DNA from: Anthopleura xanthogrammica
Taxonomy: Eukaryota; Cnidaria; Anthozoa; Actiniaria; Actiniidae
Assembly: GCA_964019055.1 (NCBI GenBank)
Contig: OZ025217.1
Location: 6,748,557 to 6,812,556, forward strand
Length of the DNA: 64,000 bases
Direction of reading: 5' to 3'
Position 1 is the first letter of the stretch, and each line of letters starts with the position of its first letter. The notes under the pieces were generated by a model. The model made no database searches and was not told where the DNA came from. It worked only from the letters and a program-made list of their open reading frames with translations. Of the stretch, positions 35,672 through 48,315 are shown one piece after another. Position numbers and translations under genes: made by a program.

Positions 35672-36511
35672 AGTATCTGTTGGTTCAGATGGAATCCTTG
35701 TGGTCTTAAGTTAACTAAATTTACCTTGATTTCATGGCGAATAATTTTCTACCTATAATAGCACCGAACAACCCAGAATCAACTCGTTTTTTGAATGATT
35801 TAGAGCGCTCGGATAATAACGTATATTTCTGAACAATATTATAGGTACCAAAACCGATTTTTTTGAAAGGTAATATTTGCTATGCAATTACCCTGATTGG
35901 CAGAGGTTTTCTAATTTCTCACCTCTAACGAGAAGGAAAGGAAACCTCTGCTTGGGCTGCCTGTGGTTAGATAGCAAAGCAATAAAATCCCTTTCCTTGC
36001 TTTCTCATGCCTGCCATGAAGTGATGGTGCAAAACCTCTATCAAGGTTAATTGACCTCTTGGGCTTCTTATGCAAATATTTACACTCGAAAGAATCAACT
36101 CCCAAGAGTGGATCACATGGGCTGAAATGGGCACAATAAACAACGAAGCTAAAGAGGTCTATTCATATAAATTCAAACAGTTCAGCGAACATAAGACGAG
36201 AAGGATCCCATCCGAAACTGCATGTATGGTCTGGTAAGCCTAAGAATCCAGTTTTGGTCTAGTAATGCTCTATTTTCTGGACTAAAAATCCTCTAGTTTC
36301 TACCTATTATGACAATGACCAACCCTAATTCGATCTGAGCCGTGCTCCGTGGTCAGAAATGAGTCGTATGGCGGCTGCCGAAGGCGCCTTCGTATGCCTT
36401 CGACTCGACCACGTTGAGCTGCGTCCTTCGCAATTCAACTCTTCAGCTGCAAGCAAGGATGATTAGCCCCTCCAATTTATTTATTTATGACAATGTTTTA
36501 TTTATTACCAG

Positions 36512-36655
36512 TAGACCCCTTGCACTAATTCCCAGCCTGGGGGTCAAAACAATGAAAAATATTAACATCACAAAAGATTTCAATCCTCAAGAGAAGGGAG
36601 TTCTTTTGTTTTGACTCCCAGGTTGGGAATTAGTGCAAGAGGCCTATATTTATTA
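36512..36655. mobile_element. Small MITE with TTGCACTAATTCCCA arms
   Basis: CTTGCACTAATTCCCAGCCT on the left pairs with the inverted copy near 36618-36650 (GGTTGGGAATTAGTGCAAGA). The arms are about 37 bp and the interior is short and non-coding. Confidence 0.7.
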
Positions 36656-36841
36656 TTTACATAATATACAAAGAAACGTCCATATCAAAAATTGTGTTAA
36701 AAACGAATAGGCAAAGTGCATCAAAGCTCACAAAGCACTCTGGGAAACCGAGTCCTGCAAAAATGAAACATGAAAATCAAAGGAAATATCAGAAATTAAT
36801 CTGTTATTTTCGTCTATTGAAATACTTACTTTTCCATAGAA

Positions 36842-37800
36842 AATGTCGAAGGAAAAATTGTCAGATGAATGTTTAGAGAAGGCCAAAATTGTAAGGACTC
36901 GGTTTCCTATCATGCTTTGTACTAGAAATTCGAGCTCGTGCACATTGGCTATTGGCCATAAGTAGTGTTTACAACATGTGCGGCCGTGTTGTATTGGATA
37001 TGCAAACGCGAGCCGGAAAAACCACTTATCACATTCACTTTTAATGAAGGTACTGATTTCTGAAGAACAGATTTCAAAAGCAGTGCAAGTGCGTAGGCAC
37101 CCCCCCCCCCCCCCGAGTTTTCGCAAAACTACCGGGACATCAGTAAGAGCACAATGTTATCGCAGCATGAACAAAATGGAAGAGCCCCACAAGCTTTCTG
37201 TTGTGTTTGAAAAAAACCAGAGCCCTCGTATTGACTCTTATCGTTGTAGGTGTGCTGCTGGTAAGGAGCTATGCCATCATGTCATAGGTCTATTCTATGC
37301 CTTGGGAGCACTACCAGAAGTATGGAATGAAAAGTGTACCTCCAATTATCTCAAAAACATCGAGACCACAGACTTGGCATATTCCTAACAGAATAGATGG
37401 AGTAGAGCCACGAGCTGTCTTAGATGTGGTCATTCAAAAGTCCCAAAAAGTCATCTAAGCCACCAAAGAAAAAACGTCGAGTCTGCGGTGTAAGAAGCAC
37501 TATTTTCAAACCATTTAAACAGTCCCTTTATTCTGTTGACCTACCCAGGACTCTCAGACCAGCATTTGAGTTAATGGCTCCTATACCAGAATATGGCCAA
37601 ATCCTGTGGAAAATGTAACAATGAGTCAATCCAAGTTTGGCTTAGTTCCCCAAGGATCTGTGATATCCTACCAACAACCTCTGTCAGTTAAGCAGTCAAA
37701 CCTGGATCCAAGTATCCCTTCATCTGTATTTGACCTTCCTGATCTTTTTTCGGACAAGCCCAAGAGGAGGGTCAGGAAATTTCATCCCATTGCAAGGGGG
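36842..37800 (+). pseudogene. SWIM zinc-finger gene fragment
   Basis: An ATG at 36842 opens a frame for 41 codons (MSKEKLSDECLEK). The frame that continues near 36978-37388 encodes a SWIM-type zinc-binding pattern, YRCRCAAGKELCHHVIGLFYAL (C-x-C, then C-x-H) around 37240-37310. A Lys/Pro-rich region and a Ser/Pro-rich region (SQSKFGLVPQGSVISYQQP) follow in shifting frames to 37800. SWIM fingers occur in several transposon-encoded proteins, which is the likely origin. Several stops and frame changes and a C13 run near 37100 break it. Confidence 0.5.
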
Positions 37801-40707
37801 TAAATCATTTTCAACGCTCAATTTCAAATCTCCACTCCCCACCCCTGACTCCCCACCCATCTCTGTCAAGTCCCTAAAGAAAGACAATGTCAGCTACCTA
37901 AATAAGGTAAACTCCGACTAAACACGAGAAACCGGGCTTCCTGTGTTACAGTATGTTAAGCTGTAGCCACTGATCAGTGTGCGATCGGAGTTTCCACATC
38001 TCACACAGCAAACTATTCGAATTATTATTCTTTCGACGAATTTGAACAACAGGGACCGTGGATAAAACGAAAAGATCGAGCCTGAGCTTACGTAGCTTGC
38101 ACGCAAATGTTATCATGAACTGTTGACCTAAAAGACATAAACATGTCATGCAATTCACACAATCCAAGCTCACAATTTATCACAACACAGCTTGTAAACT
38201 ATATGAAACATAAAGTATACTTCAGGTAAGCTCAAAATCCAGTGTTTTTCGACTTTATGTGTAAACATTACTGATTTTTCGCATTTGATAGTAGTGTCAC
38301 TCTAGTCACGTAATCCGTGAAGACAGCTAATTTTTTGATGACATGCTTGGTCGTTTCGCGTTCTAAACTTTCCTGATTTTATTTGTCCAAAAATTGTATT
38401 TCAAAAAAGTATAAAATATAAGTCAGCCTGCATATAAGTATTGCTCTTTTCAGTGGATATAATTTTATGAGCCCAGTCCATGTATCAATCGAGATATCAT
38501 CCCTCGAAGTGTCAAAATAGAGAAAATTCTAGAAAATATTCATTTTTTGAGCTAAATTGCACGAAAAACATCTCCAATAGTTAGTATTACCTACTTTTTA
38601 TAGCTATGGTCTAATTATTTGATTTTGAATTGTTTTTACGTTCTATGAAAGGTTTTAGTGATGCATAGTGAATTCGCCCTTCAAAGCCGCTGGTGAGCCG
38701 AGAAATTGAATTTTATTTTTTATAGCGAAAATAAATTATGTAATGAACCTTTAAGAACTTCAGTATGAACAAATTATCCAAATCTTCATTCTGAGCAATG
38801 AAAGCATTTTCATTTTTCCCGTCCTAGACACGTACGTACACATAAAGCAAGTTGTTAACTTGAACTATTATTTTTTATTATTAGAGCAAGCGCATTGAAA
38901 CCGTGAAATTGATTCGAAATTGATACTTGCAGGTGGTGCCTGTTGGTCACTGTCGCTCGGCCGGAGCATCCATTACACGGGGACACATACACAAGAGACC
39001 CTTGTGATCATTGCCAGAAATATTGGACATTGTCAGCGGTGTTACGCATGAATGAAAATGAAGTGGTTTTCTAGGGGGAAAATATAACTACATGGTTTCC
39101 AAGCACATATTTATATTCAACTATGATGTTAGTAAAACAATTCTTGCCAAAAAATAGTTACTTGACAATCAAAAGAACAACTATTATTTTTCTGTTGATA
39201 AGCCTCACCACAGGAAGCCCATGAAGGACAAGAAACAAGTTTCAAACGTAAATCGTTACTTTAAGCTTCCTTATTGTATCTCAGCAGTCAATAGGAGCTT
39301 GTAAAAACAAAATGGCGATATTTAGGGGGTTTTGAAGCTGTTTAGAGCAGTTCTATGTGGTTTCTTGTCATTTTTAACTGAAAACTACGAGCTAACAACG
39401 CGTCGAATCGCTTAAAATTTAACCTAACTTCAAGCTTCTTGGGAACCTACATTCTGAAGGCATGCTGTCTATTTTGAGCGGTTTTGGATTTATTAAACAC
39501 TCGTTTGGTGATATCGAGGTGGAGCTCTTTTACTTTTAAATTTTTTCGAGCTCAAATAAGACGATTTTGGGGTCAAGTGTGGCCAGATTTATAGACGATG
39601 TATGGAATCTAGAGCTTTCGAAGCCTTTCGAAGGCAAGTAGTCCGGGAACCAATATGTCGCATGATTCAATGATCATTTTACGCTTACTTAGTAGCTTGT
39701 AGGATGGGTTGTTTGTCGCGATGTGGAGCTCAGAGTAAATAAAACCCTATTCGCCGTAAATAGAGGAAGCTCTATATTCCCCATACATTTCCTATAAGAC
39801 TCGGCGGCTATTTTGTAAGCTGAAACGCATCATTGCGCATGTATGAGCAGGCTCATGTCCCATATTTCTGGCAATGTGTTCACTTTGTTCTTTGTGTGGT
39901 GGATGCTCTGGATGAGTGATAGTGACTAATTGTCACTACATGGCTACTACTTGTTTGTGTCTTGTTTTGCATTTGTTTCAATGGTTTTAATGCGTTTGCT
40001 CTATTATTATTTTATTACTCATTGTAACTTCTCAATTATTAATTATTTATCTTATTATATAAACATGTTATGTACAGTTGATGTGATATTTTACAATTTT
40101 TATCAACTAATAAAGATGTAGATGTAGATGTTAGTCGATATTTACAGACACCTGCTTCTAAATATTCACCGCTATTCACTTCGCCTTTGGTGAATAATTG
40201 TTAAATATTTTCACGCTAAAGTAAGGCTAACCCTGATGAATGATCAAGGAATACACTTTTGACTTGAATGGATACTTCTCTGGATAGATGATAATTTATT
40301 GTTCTTTTTCGCTTTTCAGCTTCAATTGAAAAGTAAGAACGAATGAGTCTTACGTCAATACTAGTCATGCATGTTGTTTTTATCGCAATCGCCTCTAATT
40401 TCATACTCTGATGAGTACTGCTTTAAAGGATTTTCAGATTAAAATTATGCTGTCAGTTTCTTTCACCCATAAATTTACCAAAATAGGTTGTGTCCAACCG
40501 AAAAGGTTGAATAAAGTAAGCTAATCTTTTCACCCCAGTGTATTTCTTTATTTATCGGCTACGATTTTATTACTCGGGGTTCCTGTGGAACCACCGAGTC
40601 TTAAAATGCAGGCCGTTCTTCGTCGTATTTGGTCGCCAAAAGGGCGGTCATAGTCCCAGGCGTTCCTAGCTGAGTCGCTGGGAACTGGGGGTGAGAATCA
40701 TAACCGC
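37801..40707. other. Spacer with one inverted-repeat element
   Basis: There is no supported coding gene. At 39013-39033 CATTGCCAGAAATATTGG is mirrored near 39858-39880 (CCATATTTCTGGCAATG), which may bound an element of about 870 bp. Confidence 0.4.
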
Positions 40708-41289
40708 ATGCTAATGATCTCCTTCTGCTTCGGTTCGTCGTACTATAAACTTTACGGAATTCTGTGTCGTATAAAGATATCTTTGGAAAGTGCTATGTCA
40801 TATAATACGATCATCCCACATACAAATGGACTCGCCATTCGTGGTAGGCCCACACTAAAAGATGTAGAGGCTTTTCGGAACGGGTCGGTCCACGAATCTT
40901 ATAGCTCGAAAGCGTTGAAATCTCTGAAAAGAAATGAACTATATTTGAGCACAAACCTCGAAAAGACTGACAAAACTATGACTAGTAAGCTTAACTCAAC
41001 AGAAAACTATGACGCTGAAATCAACTTCTCGGAAGTTGAGAAAAACGAAAATCTCCTTGAGCAGAACTTCGAAGATGAAGCAAACAACAAGCAAATCGCC
41101 ATATTGGATAAAGAGTATACTCAGCGAAGTGATTTGGAAAGTAAATATCTAAGTTTAACTTTCTTGTTAAATATCCTGATTCATTTGTTTGTTTTTGTTT
41201 TATTCAATAGTCGTAAAATACGATTTGATTTTGCACAAATAATCATTTGTATTATCGTACAAGCGATTGTGAATATTGGTTTGTACTAA
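40708..41289 (+). CDS. Possible membrane protein, unrecognised
   Basis: This is an open frame of 193 codons. An internal ATG at 40795 (MSYNTIIPHTNG) is an equally likely start. The middle is charged and probably coiled coil. Two hydrophobic segments close the protein, around residues 147-163 and 172-190 (FAQIIICIIVQAIVNIG), suggesting a C-terminal hairpin in the membrane. It lies 400 bp upstream of the 2A/protease ORF in the same orientation and could be part of the same element. The family is unknown. Confidence 0.35.
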   Translation: MLMISFCFGSSYYKLYGILCRIKISLESAMSYNTIIPHTNGLAIRGRPTLKDVEAFRNGSVHESYSSKALKSLKRNELYLSTNLEKTDKTMTSKLNSTENYDAEINFSEVEKNENLLEQNFEDEANNKQIAILDKEYTQRSDLESKYLSLTFLLNILIHLFVFVLFNSRKIRFDFAQIIICIIVQAIVNIGLY

Positions 41290-41690
41290 ATATGGACTTG
41301 CACGTGCTTAGTAGAAGACGTGGTAAATACTCTTGGTGACTGTGACATACTAGAAAAAGTTACTCATTTTACAAATGTACATGAACATAATGATGTTTTA
41401 GTGTCAATAAAGGTACAAGAATTCAGATCTCGTTATGCAAAGTATGTATTTCATAATTGTAGTCGTGTTGTAGTGATTGTCATGGCTTTCGACGTGATCG
41501 TGAACCAAGCAGGATACCAGTGAACAGATTAAAACGTGTCTTTCAGAAAAACAGAAAACTACGGACTTAGGTATGCAGAAGTTTAAGTAAAAACACGCCT
41601 AAGTCATCGAAAGTTCATCGTGTTATTAAAAATATTGCAACGAGAAAGAAAAGTACACAGTACAAAACAGGTATCCGATTCGTACAAAAA

Positions 41691-42893
41691 ATGAGAAGGA
41701 AACCAATATTTAGAACAAGAAAAGTTAACTCTTCAATGAGATATGTTTACAATCCCAGTACAAATAAATATAGGAATAAATATCTCAAATACGTAAGGTG
41801 GTTTTCGTGTAATTTCTCATATAGCGAGTATAAGGGTTTAGATCATAAAAGCAACTGTGCAAATTACAAGCTTTGTAATGATATAGAGAAAAACCCAGGT
41901 CCTGTCACCCACCATGTTGATGCTAGTAAAACAGTAAGTGCAGCATATAGTCAAGGGGATGTTGTTATATTTGGACAAAATGCAGGGCAACAATGTGTGG
42001 CAATGAGTTTATGTGCTTTAATATATCACCAAATGAAAGGGATAACCAACCCTGATGACTTGAAAGAAATCATGCATATTGGGAATCAATTGTATAGCAG
42101 TTTGTCACAGCTTGCACGACAATCGTTTTTACTGCTAACAGAATTACCAGCAATGCTTACAGTGTCAGAGGAAAATTACCAGCTAGATTACAGTGAAAGT
42201 TATACTGGTGATGTTCATGGTGAGTCTACCATTGAAGGATATCAATACCGCATGGGCATGAAAAGAGCTTTTGAATCATTGCTAACAGAACAATACAGCT
42301 CATTTATTCTAACAGTTGGTTGTATTGCTGTCGGTATTATTTACTGTACTGATAATGGCCATTTTAAAGTGTTTGACTCTCATGCTAGAGATGTTTATGG
42401 TAAGAGTCATCCTCAAGGGACATGTGTATTATTAGATATATCATCTATAGAGAATTTAGTGCAATACTTTCAAGGTTTATATGGAGCAACTGATCTTTAT
42501 GAATTAAAAGGTCTAAAAATTACAAAATATGACATTGCAACAAGCAACAGTGTAAAAGACATAACTACACCAGATCAACACAACTGTTCCAAAGAGCAAT
42601 GTTTTGCAACAGCTCTTTATTCAATATGTTACTCAATCATTTCACCTTGTAGTTACTGGAACTCAAATACTTTAGATGCAATCATTAAAAATGGATCTCA
42701 GCTTCACAATACAATAGATAATGAAACTTGTTTAACACCTGTTGAACTTGACAGTGTTAACATTTTTGGCACTAACATAAATGTAAACATTAATGAGATA
42801 AGTCACAGAGAACTACATAATTCAACTGAAAGCAGGATATCTTTACAGACCTTGATTTTAAGGAACCACAGTGGAAAAACAGGATTTTTATGA
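41691..42893 (+). CDS. 2A peptide plus tandem UL36/C76-like cysteine-protease modules
   Basis: The 400-codon ORF starts with a basic region, then carries [10 protein letters not shown], ending at residue 71. This fits the 2A ribosome-skipping consensus DxExNPGP, so translation would separate the products between G70 and P71. Downstream lies a module with [13 protein letters not shown] (candidate Cys102) and KVFDSHARD (candidate Asp229/His231), the pattern of UL36/C76-like papain-fold proteases. A second partial module ([14 protein letters not shown]) begins near residue 304 and is cut off by the stop. The basic frame continues upstream to about 41520 but has a TAG near 41567. Such proteases are known in cellular and transposon genes. 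The role here is inferred: deubiquitinase-like, or an element-encoded protein. Confidence 0.55.
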   Translation: MRRKPIFRTRKVNSSMRYVYNPSTNKYRNKYLKYVRWFSCNFSYSEYKGLDHKSNCANYKLCNDIEKNPGPVTHHVDASKTVSAAYSQGDVVIFGQNAGQQCVAMSLCALIYHQMKGITNPDDLKEIMHIGNQLYSSLSQLARQSFLLLTELPAMLTVSEENYQLDYSESYTGDVHGESTIEGYQYRMGMKRAFESLLTEQYSSFILTVGCIAVGIIYCTDNGHFKVFDSHARDVYGKSHPQGTCVLLDISSIENLVQYFQGLYGATDLYELKGLKITKYDIATSNSVKDITTPDQHNCSKEQCFATALYSICYSIISPCSYWNSNTLDAIIKNGSQLHNTIDNETCLTPVELDSVNIFGTNINVNINEISHRELHNSTESRISLQTLILRNHSGKTGFL

Positions 42894-43579
42894 TGGACTT
42901 CAAGTTGTTACCGTATAATTTGTATTTATCAACAAAATAAAAATAAAAGTCTCGCGTACCACAAAGGAAATGGGCTTCCAACCATCGAAATTATGTATGA
43001 TTAACAGCTTCACGCCTGCATGCAGTGAACTGGATTCTCTGTGCTTTGACGTTTTTGTCCACAGGGAGCCCAACTTACATAATAGTAAAAATATGAACGC
43101 TACTGATATCTGACACTAAGCTGCCCCCGCTTTGATTTATTACCTTTTAAACATGCTGGAAAATACGTTTACTTGTCTTAAATAGAGACTGAGATGAAAT
43201 ATTAGAGAAGGAAAGTATACCCTCTTCAGTCAGTTACCAAATACCGACATCCTTTCCCTTCTCCCTCCCCACTTCCCAGTCCACTTCCCTTCCTCTCCGG
43301 TAAGCTGATAAAAATGATGTAATTATAATATACAGTAGAGAAAAAATCGAAAAATTATTTTATCTCCATTGGCCGTTTTACTATCGGGGACGCTTTAAAA
43401 TTTGAACAAAAGATTTTGCTACGGAAAAAAAACATTCTTCATACAGCGTTACCAAAAATTTTAAAAACATCACAGCCCATGTAGGGTATCGCCACCACGC
43501 AAATCACGTGGTCACGCGTTTTTGCCCCGTCCTCCCTTAACGAAACCCGAGTTAACGCTTCATTAGCGTCTAGTTCACT

Positions 43580-44380
43580 TTATTATTGATATTATCTTTT
43601 TAATTCACATTTCTAAGAAATGTAGGTCACGCAAGCGTATGTTCCAGGAAATCTAACAACGTTACACTTATTTATTTTTCCTTCTAGATTCGTATGTTGT
43701 CTTTCCTAATGAAAATTCGAAATTTTTCAACTACAAGGAGTTTCGGATCGGAGTTTTGGGACAAAATAGTAGAAATCGCTTTTTAAATTCTTGATAGCAA
43801 CCAAACAGTATCCGTAGGAGATTGTGCCTGACGTTGGCAGCTCAGAAGTATTTTACACAAATACTACTTCGTGTAGATTTGAAGAAACTTCGATAACATA
43901 ATCGAATCACCGACATAATATTGATATCATTTTCCAAATGGAACAGGTATGTCATAAACTTAGCAAATTTCCCTTTAATTCTCATGCAATGTACTATTTA
44001 AAATAAGTTTTATTCATACTGTTAAGAAATTGCTGCTACGGACGGATAACGAGAGAAACACATAGATCCAGCAAACTGCTTCAAAAATTATCTTATTTAA
44101 CCTTTGAATGTTGCATTTATGAGTGCCAAAGCCGGTAAATCGGAAAACTCTATACGTAACAAACTGATATTCACTGGTTATTATAAAATATTTGCTCATT
44201 AATATATGATTATTCTCAATAGCATTATGCACTCAATGTAAATATCTGGAGTTTATTCAGTCATATTTGATGTTTATCTTGTTTGACCCTGGAGAAGGTC
44301 ACGACAATTTTTAACGTTCGGGGTCTTCTAAAATTTCGCCATTTGAATAGCCCAAAAATTTTATTTCCCATTTAGCAATT
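43580..44380 (+). repeat. Interspersed repeat copy 2
   Basis: This 801-bp segment is nearly identical to 47241-47948 apart from a deletion of about 93 bp in the latter. It is also similar to the sequence flanking the Academ-like element. It contains no supported ORF and shows the pre-insertion state of the Academ target. Confidence 0.8.
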
Positions 44381-44661
44381 TGCACTGGGTTAAAAAGTGG
44401 ATTTACAGCAGTGATAAATATTAAGTAAATATTGAGCAAATGCCATATTTGCTCATGTTTGTCAAACTTTGCTCAAAAGCAAAATTGATTTTTGAATAAT
44501 GTTTACCTATGGTAGTAAAGATGGTAAATGCCACATTATCGCCTGATTTTCTAATCCATGCAAAGTTCTTGTGCAGTTACTCATTTGAGATCGATTAACA
44601 TACCTAGCAAATATGTTGCAAATTTATAATTTGTCAAACGTTTGTGGGGGTAGGAAATTTG

Positions 44662-44790
44662 ATAAAAGAAATAGATTTGCATTGCATTTACTTGGGTAGC
44701 AAATTTGATCAATGAATGATAATCGCATTGCATTTACTTGGGTAGCAAATTTGATCAATGAATGATAATCGCATTGCATGTACTTTTGTA
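44662..44790. repeat. Tandem repeat, unit about 46 bp
   Basis: GCATTGCATTTACTTGGGTA with the following GCAAATTTGATCAATGAATG is repeated two to three times. Confidence 0.7.
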
Positions 44791-46194
44791 GTAATAGATT
44801 TGCACTGCATGTATTATTTGTAATATATAGATTTAGGCACTGCCTAAAAGCGGAGCTCCCATAAATAGTATATTTAGTGCTAAAAACGTGACAATTGTGT
44901 GACGCGGCATAACGCTGGTTATAGCGTTACCACTTCGTTTGATTTTACCAGAATCAAGGAGGAAAAACTAAAAGAAAAACCATTATTTTAAGCCTTCAAA
45001 AGCATAAGAAAACTTTTCAATTCGAAGAAAAATAATTATTGATTGTAGAACATATGAATACATGTATAGAACAAAGGATTTTATTCAGCAAATCCTAGTA
45101 ATCAAAGTTGTAAGTTTTTTAGGTGGAAAGTGAACTACACTGAAAATTGTCGAAAAAGATTACTGATAAGCTTAAGCTTACATTCACTTGAACTTCACAT
45201 GTAAAAAGAGACATATTCATTAATGCAAGACAATAATTTTTTTTGTTAGTAAGTTGGTCTTTGAAAAGTTTTTTTTTCAGATTTATTCTTAACTTTATTA
45301 TCGAGCGAAATATCTTACAAAAACATAAGCTTATCCATAAAAAAAAACAAGCTCATCATTTTTGCGATTCTGTTATAGTAATAGCTGGAAAAGCCCGATA
45401 AATAGCAAATGTTTGGTGTGATATGTATTCCTTTTTCATATTTCATTCAACATTAAAATAAATTATCTATAAAAATGTCAAAATATTCATATGATTATGA
45501 AACTGGAATCTTGTTTTGACTTCGCGTGAGGCTCGCTGGCCGTCAAATATATTTTTTCAAAGAACTAAGTCTTTTTTACTAAGTCTTAGCCTTTTTTCTT
45601 GAAATGGGATCAAAAACAAAAGATCAAAGCTTCAAATATCGCTTTTTTGGTTCACAAGTAATGAAGAAAAAGATGATAAAAATCTAGAATGCAGTAAAAA
45701 CGACAAACTATCCAAGTTTTTCTGACAATGTTTGCCGAACTAACGTCCTTGGCTTGTCTGAGAGTTTCTCCAGCTAGTTTACACATTTCTTGTCGATTTT
45801 TTACGAAATATTAGTTAAAATTAATGAATTTACCTTCTATGAAGTGTTTTCTACGGAACTGAAATATCATTCTTGCAGTATAATCAGGTTTTTCTGGTCT
45901 ACAGGCCACTTTTTCTCTCACTGAAGTTTCAGTCACGAAACTTCATCTAATCGTAAGATTAAGAATCTTCCCTCGCTTTCCCTCGCTAAATCTTCTTTAG
46001 CAAGTCGCTAAAGTCGAAAAATTGTTTTTGTTCACTTTAAGACAGACATGACTTCGACTAAACGTATTTTTCGCATTGCAAAAATAAGAAAAAATACTTC
46101 TTGATCCATCTTTGACTACATTATTGCAATTTTTCTGTGCATTTGTGAGTAAGCAAAGCGCGCGGGAACCCTGTGCAAAGTGGTACACGGACGG

Positions 46195-46293
46195 ACGTAT
46201 GTATGTATGTATGTATGTATGTATGTACGTACGTATGTATGTATGTATGTATGTATGTATGTATGTATGTATGTATGTATGTATGTATGTATG
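46195..46293. repeat. (GTAT)n microsatellite
   Basis: About 100 bp of ATGT/GTAT tetranucleotide repeat with a GTACGTACG interruption, within the left arm of the large foldback. Open frames across it are artefacts of the repeat. Confidence 0.95.
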
Positions 46294-46516
46294 GACAAGA
46301 TGATGACGTAATCAAGCCATGAAAAATCAACTCGATGGGTTACCATTTTTTCTTAAGTATGGTGCTCCGCTATTACATTCGTATACACTGTAACATCTTC
46401 ATTTTTATTACAAACCAGAATTTACCTATCTTTACATTCCTACAAAAAGGTATTTAAAAACTTACAAAAAAAAAAAAAACAAGATAGGCTTTATTATAAT
46501 ACAGTGTTATATCTTA

Positions 46517-47129
46517 TTACAACAATGCAAAGGCCGGAGCATCCTCAGGTGCAAGGCGTGTAGATGGGGGACCTGTTCTTCTATTCATGGCCATACTTAC
46601 ACTCCTTGCACTCTTTCTCCTTTTTGTCTTTCTGTCAAGACTCTGCATCAAATCATCAAGCTCTTGACTCCTCCAAGTCAGTTTACTAACACAGAGTATT
46701 TTGTTTTTAACTAAAATGTCTTCATTGTCTGAGTTAGAATCATCATTAGATGATTCTGGATCAGACATCGAATTCTCCGATGACATATATTGCACATCCA
46801 TAATGCTGATGTACTTTTCCTTCTCTTCTTGCGGAATTGAAGTGGACTTCATCAGTGCTGCTGTTCTATTTATCTTTTTCTGCAAATAAAGCGTGAATAC
46901 TTATAAGTAAAAACTTTTTTAAGATAAGATAACTTAATGACTTTGATTATCCTCTTTTTGTTTTCCTTGATTACAATATTCCTAACATACCAGTCCTGTC
47001 AACCAAATAGCATTAAAATGTATACTGATGTACATACTGTATTTTGTCTTTTTAAAACCTCTTCGTCTTTTTTCAATTCCTTTAACTTGTCTTGCCTTTT
47101 TTTCGTCCTAAAATGGACTCTCATTGCAG
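46517..47129 (-). CDS. Gene fragment (two 3' exons), unrecognised
   Basis: Exon 47129-47038 follows an AACAG acceptor, encodes a basic helix (KKRQDKLKELKKDEEVLKRQ) and ends at a GTATGT donor. Exon 46879-46517 joins in phase, encodes an acidic Ser/Asp stretch and then a basic tail (SLDRKTKRRKSARSVSMAMN), and ends with a stop. The fragment lies between the arms of the large foldback transposon, so it may be a captured host or transposon gene piece. No domain was recognised. Confidence 0.4.
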
Positions 47130-47240
47130 CTGTTTATTGAAAATGTAAAAACAAATGTTACATATTAGTGACATTATACTAATATCAATTCACCTGACAC
47201 TAAAGTAGTTTACTTCTTTGGGCGACCCATAATAAAAAAA

Positions 47241-47948
47241 TTATTATTGATATTATCTTTTTAATTCACATTTCTAAGAAATGTAGGTCACGCAAGCGTA
47301 TGTTCCAGGAAATCTAACAACGTTACACTTATTTGTTTTTCCTTCTAGATTCGTATGTTGTCTTTCCTAATGAAAATTCGAAATTTTTCAACTACAAGGA
47401 GTTTCGGATCGGAGTTTTGGGACAAAATAGTAGAAATCGCTTTTTAAATTCTTGATAGCAACCAAACAGTATCCGTAGGAGATTTTGCCTGACGTTGGCA
47501 GCTCAGAAGTATTTTACACAAATACTACTTCGTGTAGATTTGAAGAAACTTCGATAACATAATCGAATCACCGACATAATATTGATATCATTTTCCAAAT
47601 GGAACAGGTATGTCATAAACTTAGCAAATTTCCATTTATTTCTCATGCAATGTATTATTTAAAATAAGTTTTATTCGTACTGTTAAGAAATTGCTGCTAC
47701 GGACGGATAACGAGAGAAACACATAGATCCAGCAAACTGCTTCAAAAATTATCTTATTTAACCTTTGAATGTTGCATTTATGAGTGCCAAAGCCGGTAAA
47801 TCGGAAAACTCTATACGTAACAAACTGATATTCACTGTTTATTATAAAATATTTGCCTGGAGAAGGTCACGACAATTTTTAACGTTCGGGGTCTTCTAAA
47901 ATTTCGCCATTTGAATAGCCCAAAAATTTTATTTCCCATTTAGCAATT
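47241..47948 (+). repeat. Interspersed repeat copy 3
   Basis: Nearly identical to copy 2 at 43580-44380 with one deletion near 47855. It lies inside the large foldback transposon. Confidence 0.8.
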
Positions 47949-48134
47949 CAAGAAGAAACAATGCTCTTTCACTTGGATATAGTTTTTTATTATATGAAAT
48001 AGAATGTGATATTGAGTGACATCAAAATGATAAAATTGATATCCCCACTCCCAGCAGTGGCCAGTGGGGATACGATTTATATCAACACTGGTGGTGTCAA
48101 ATTTCGACTTTTTGCTCAGCAAGCCTCAAATTCT

Positions 48135-48315
48135 CCATTATTTTTCATTGAAGATTTCATATAATAAACAGAATATTACATGGCCGCTTGGAGATACGAA
48201 TTTTATCTTCTCGTGCTGATATTATCTTTCACTCGTTCGCTGCGCTCACTCGTGAGAGATAATATCAACACTCGAAGATAAAATTCGTATCTCCGCGCGA
48301 CCATGTAATATCCTC
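48135..48315. repeat. Palindromic MITE-like hairpin
   Basis: ATTACATGG..GGAGATACGAATTTTATCTTC is mirrored by its inverse near 48290-48312, with a centre reading CGTTCGCTGCGCTCACTCG. It can fold into a long hairpin and is non-coding. Confidence 0.7.

Larger units (their letters stand above)
34510..36841. other. Gene-free stretch with two small MITEs
   Basis: I see a CA-rich run near 34827-34843, a G run at 35382-35391 and the two MITEs listed separately. No coding frame was supported. Confidence 0.5.

Noticed and set aside
39930..40121. 63-codon hydrophobic frame
   Set aside because: AT-rich sequence commonly gives Phe/Ile/Tyr-rich frames; there is no supporting signal.
46112..46346. Open frames of repeated Met/Tyr/Val/Cys or His/Thr/Tyr/Ile
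   Set aside because: They are translations of the (GTAT)n microsatellite on both strands.
43580..47948. Two 700-800 bp direct repeats 3.7 kb apart, possible LTR pair
   Set aside because: The interval crosses the left end of the foldback element at 44828, no RT or primer site lies between, and a third copy exists elsewhere.
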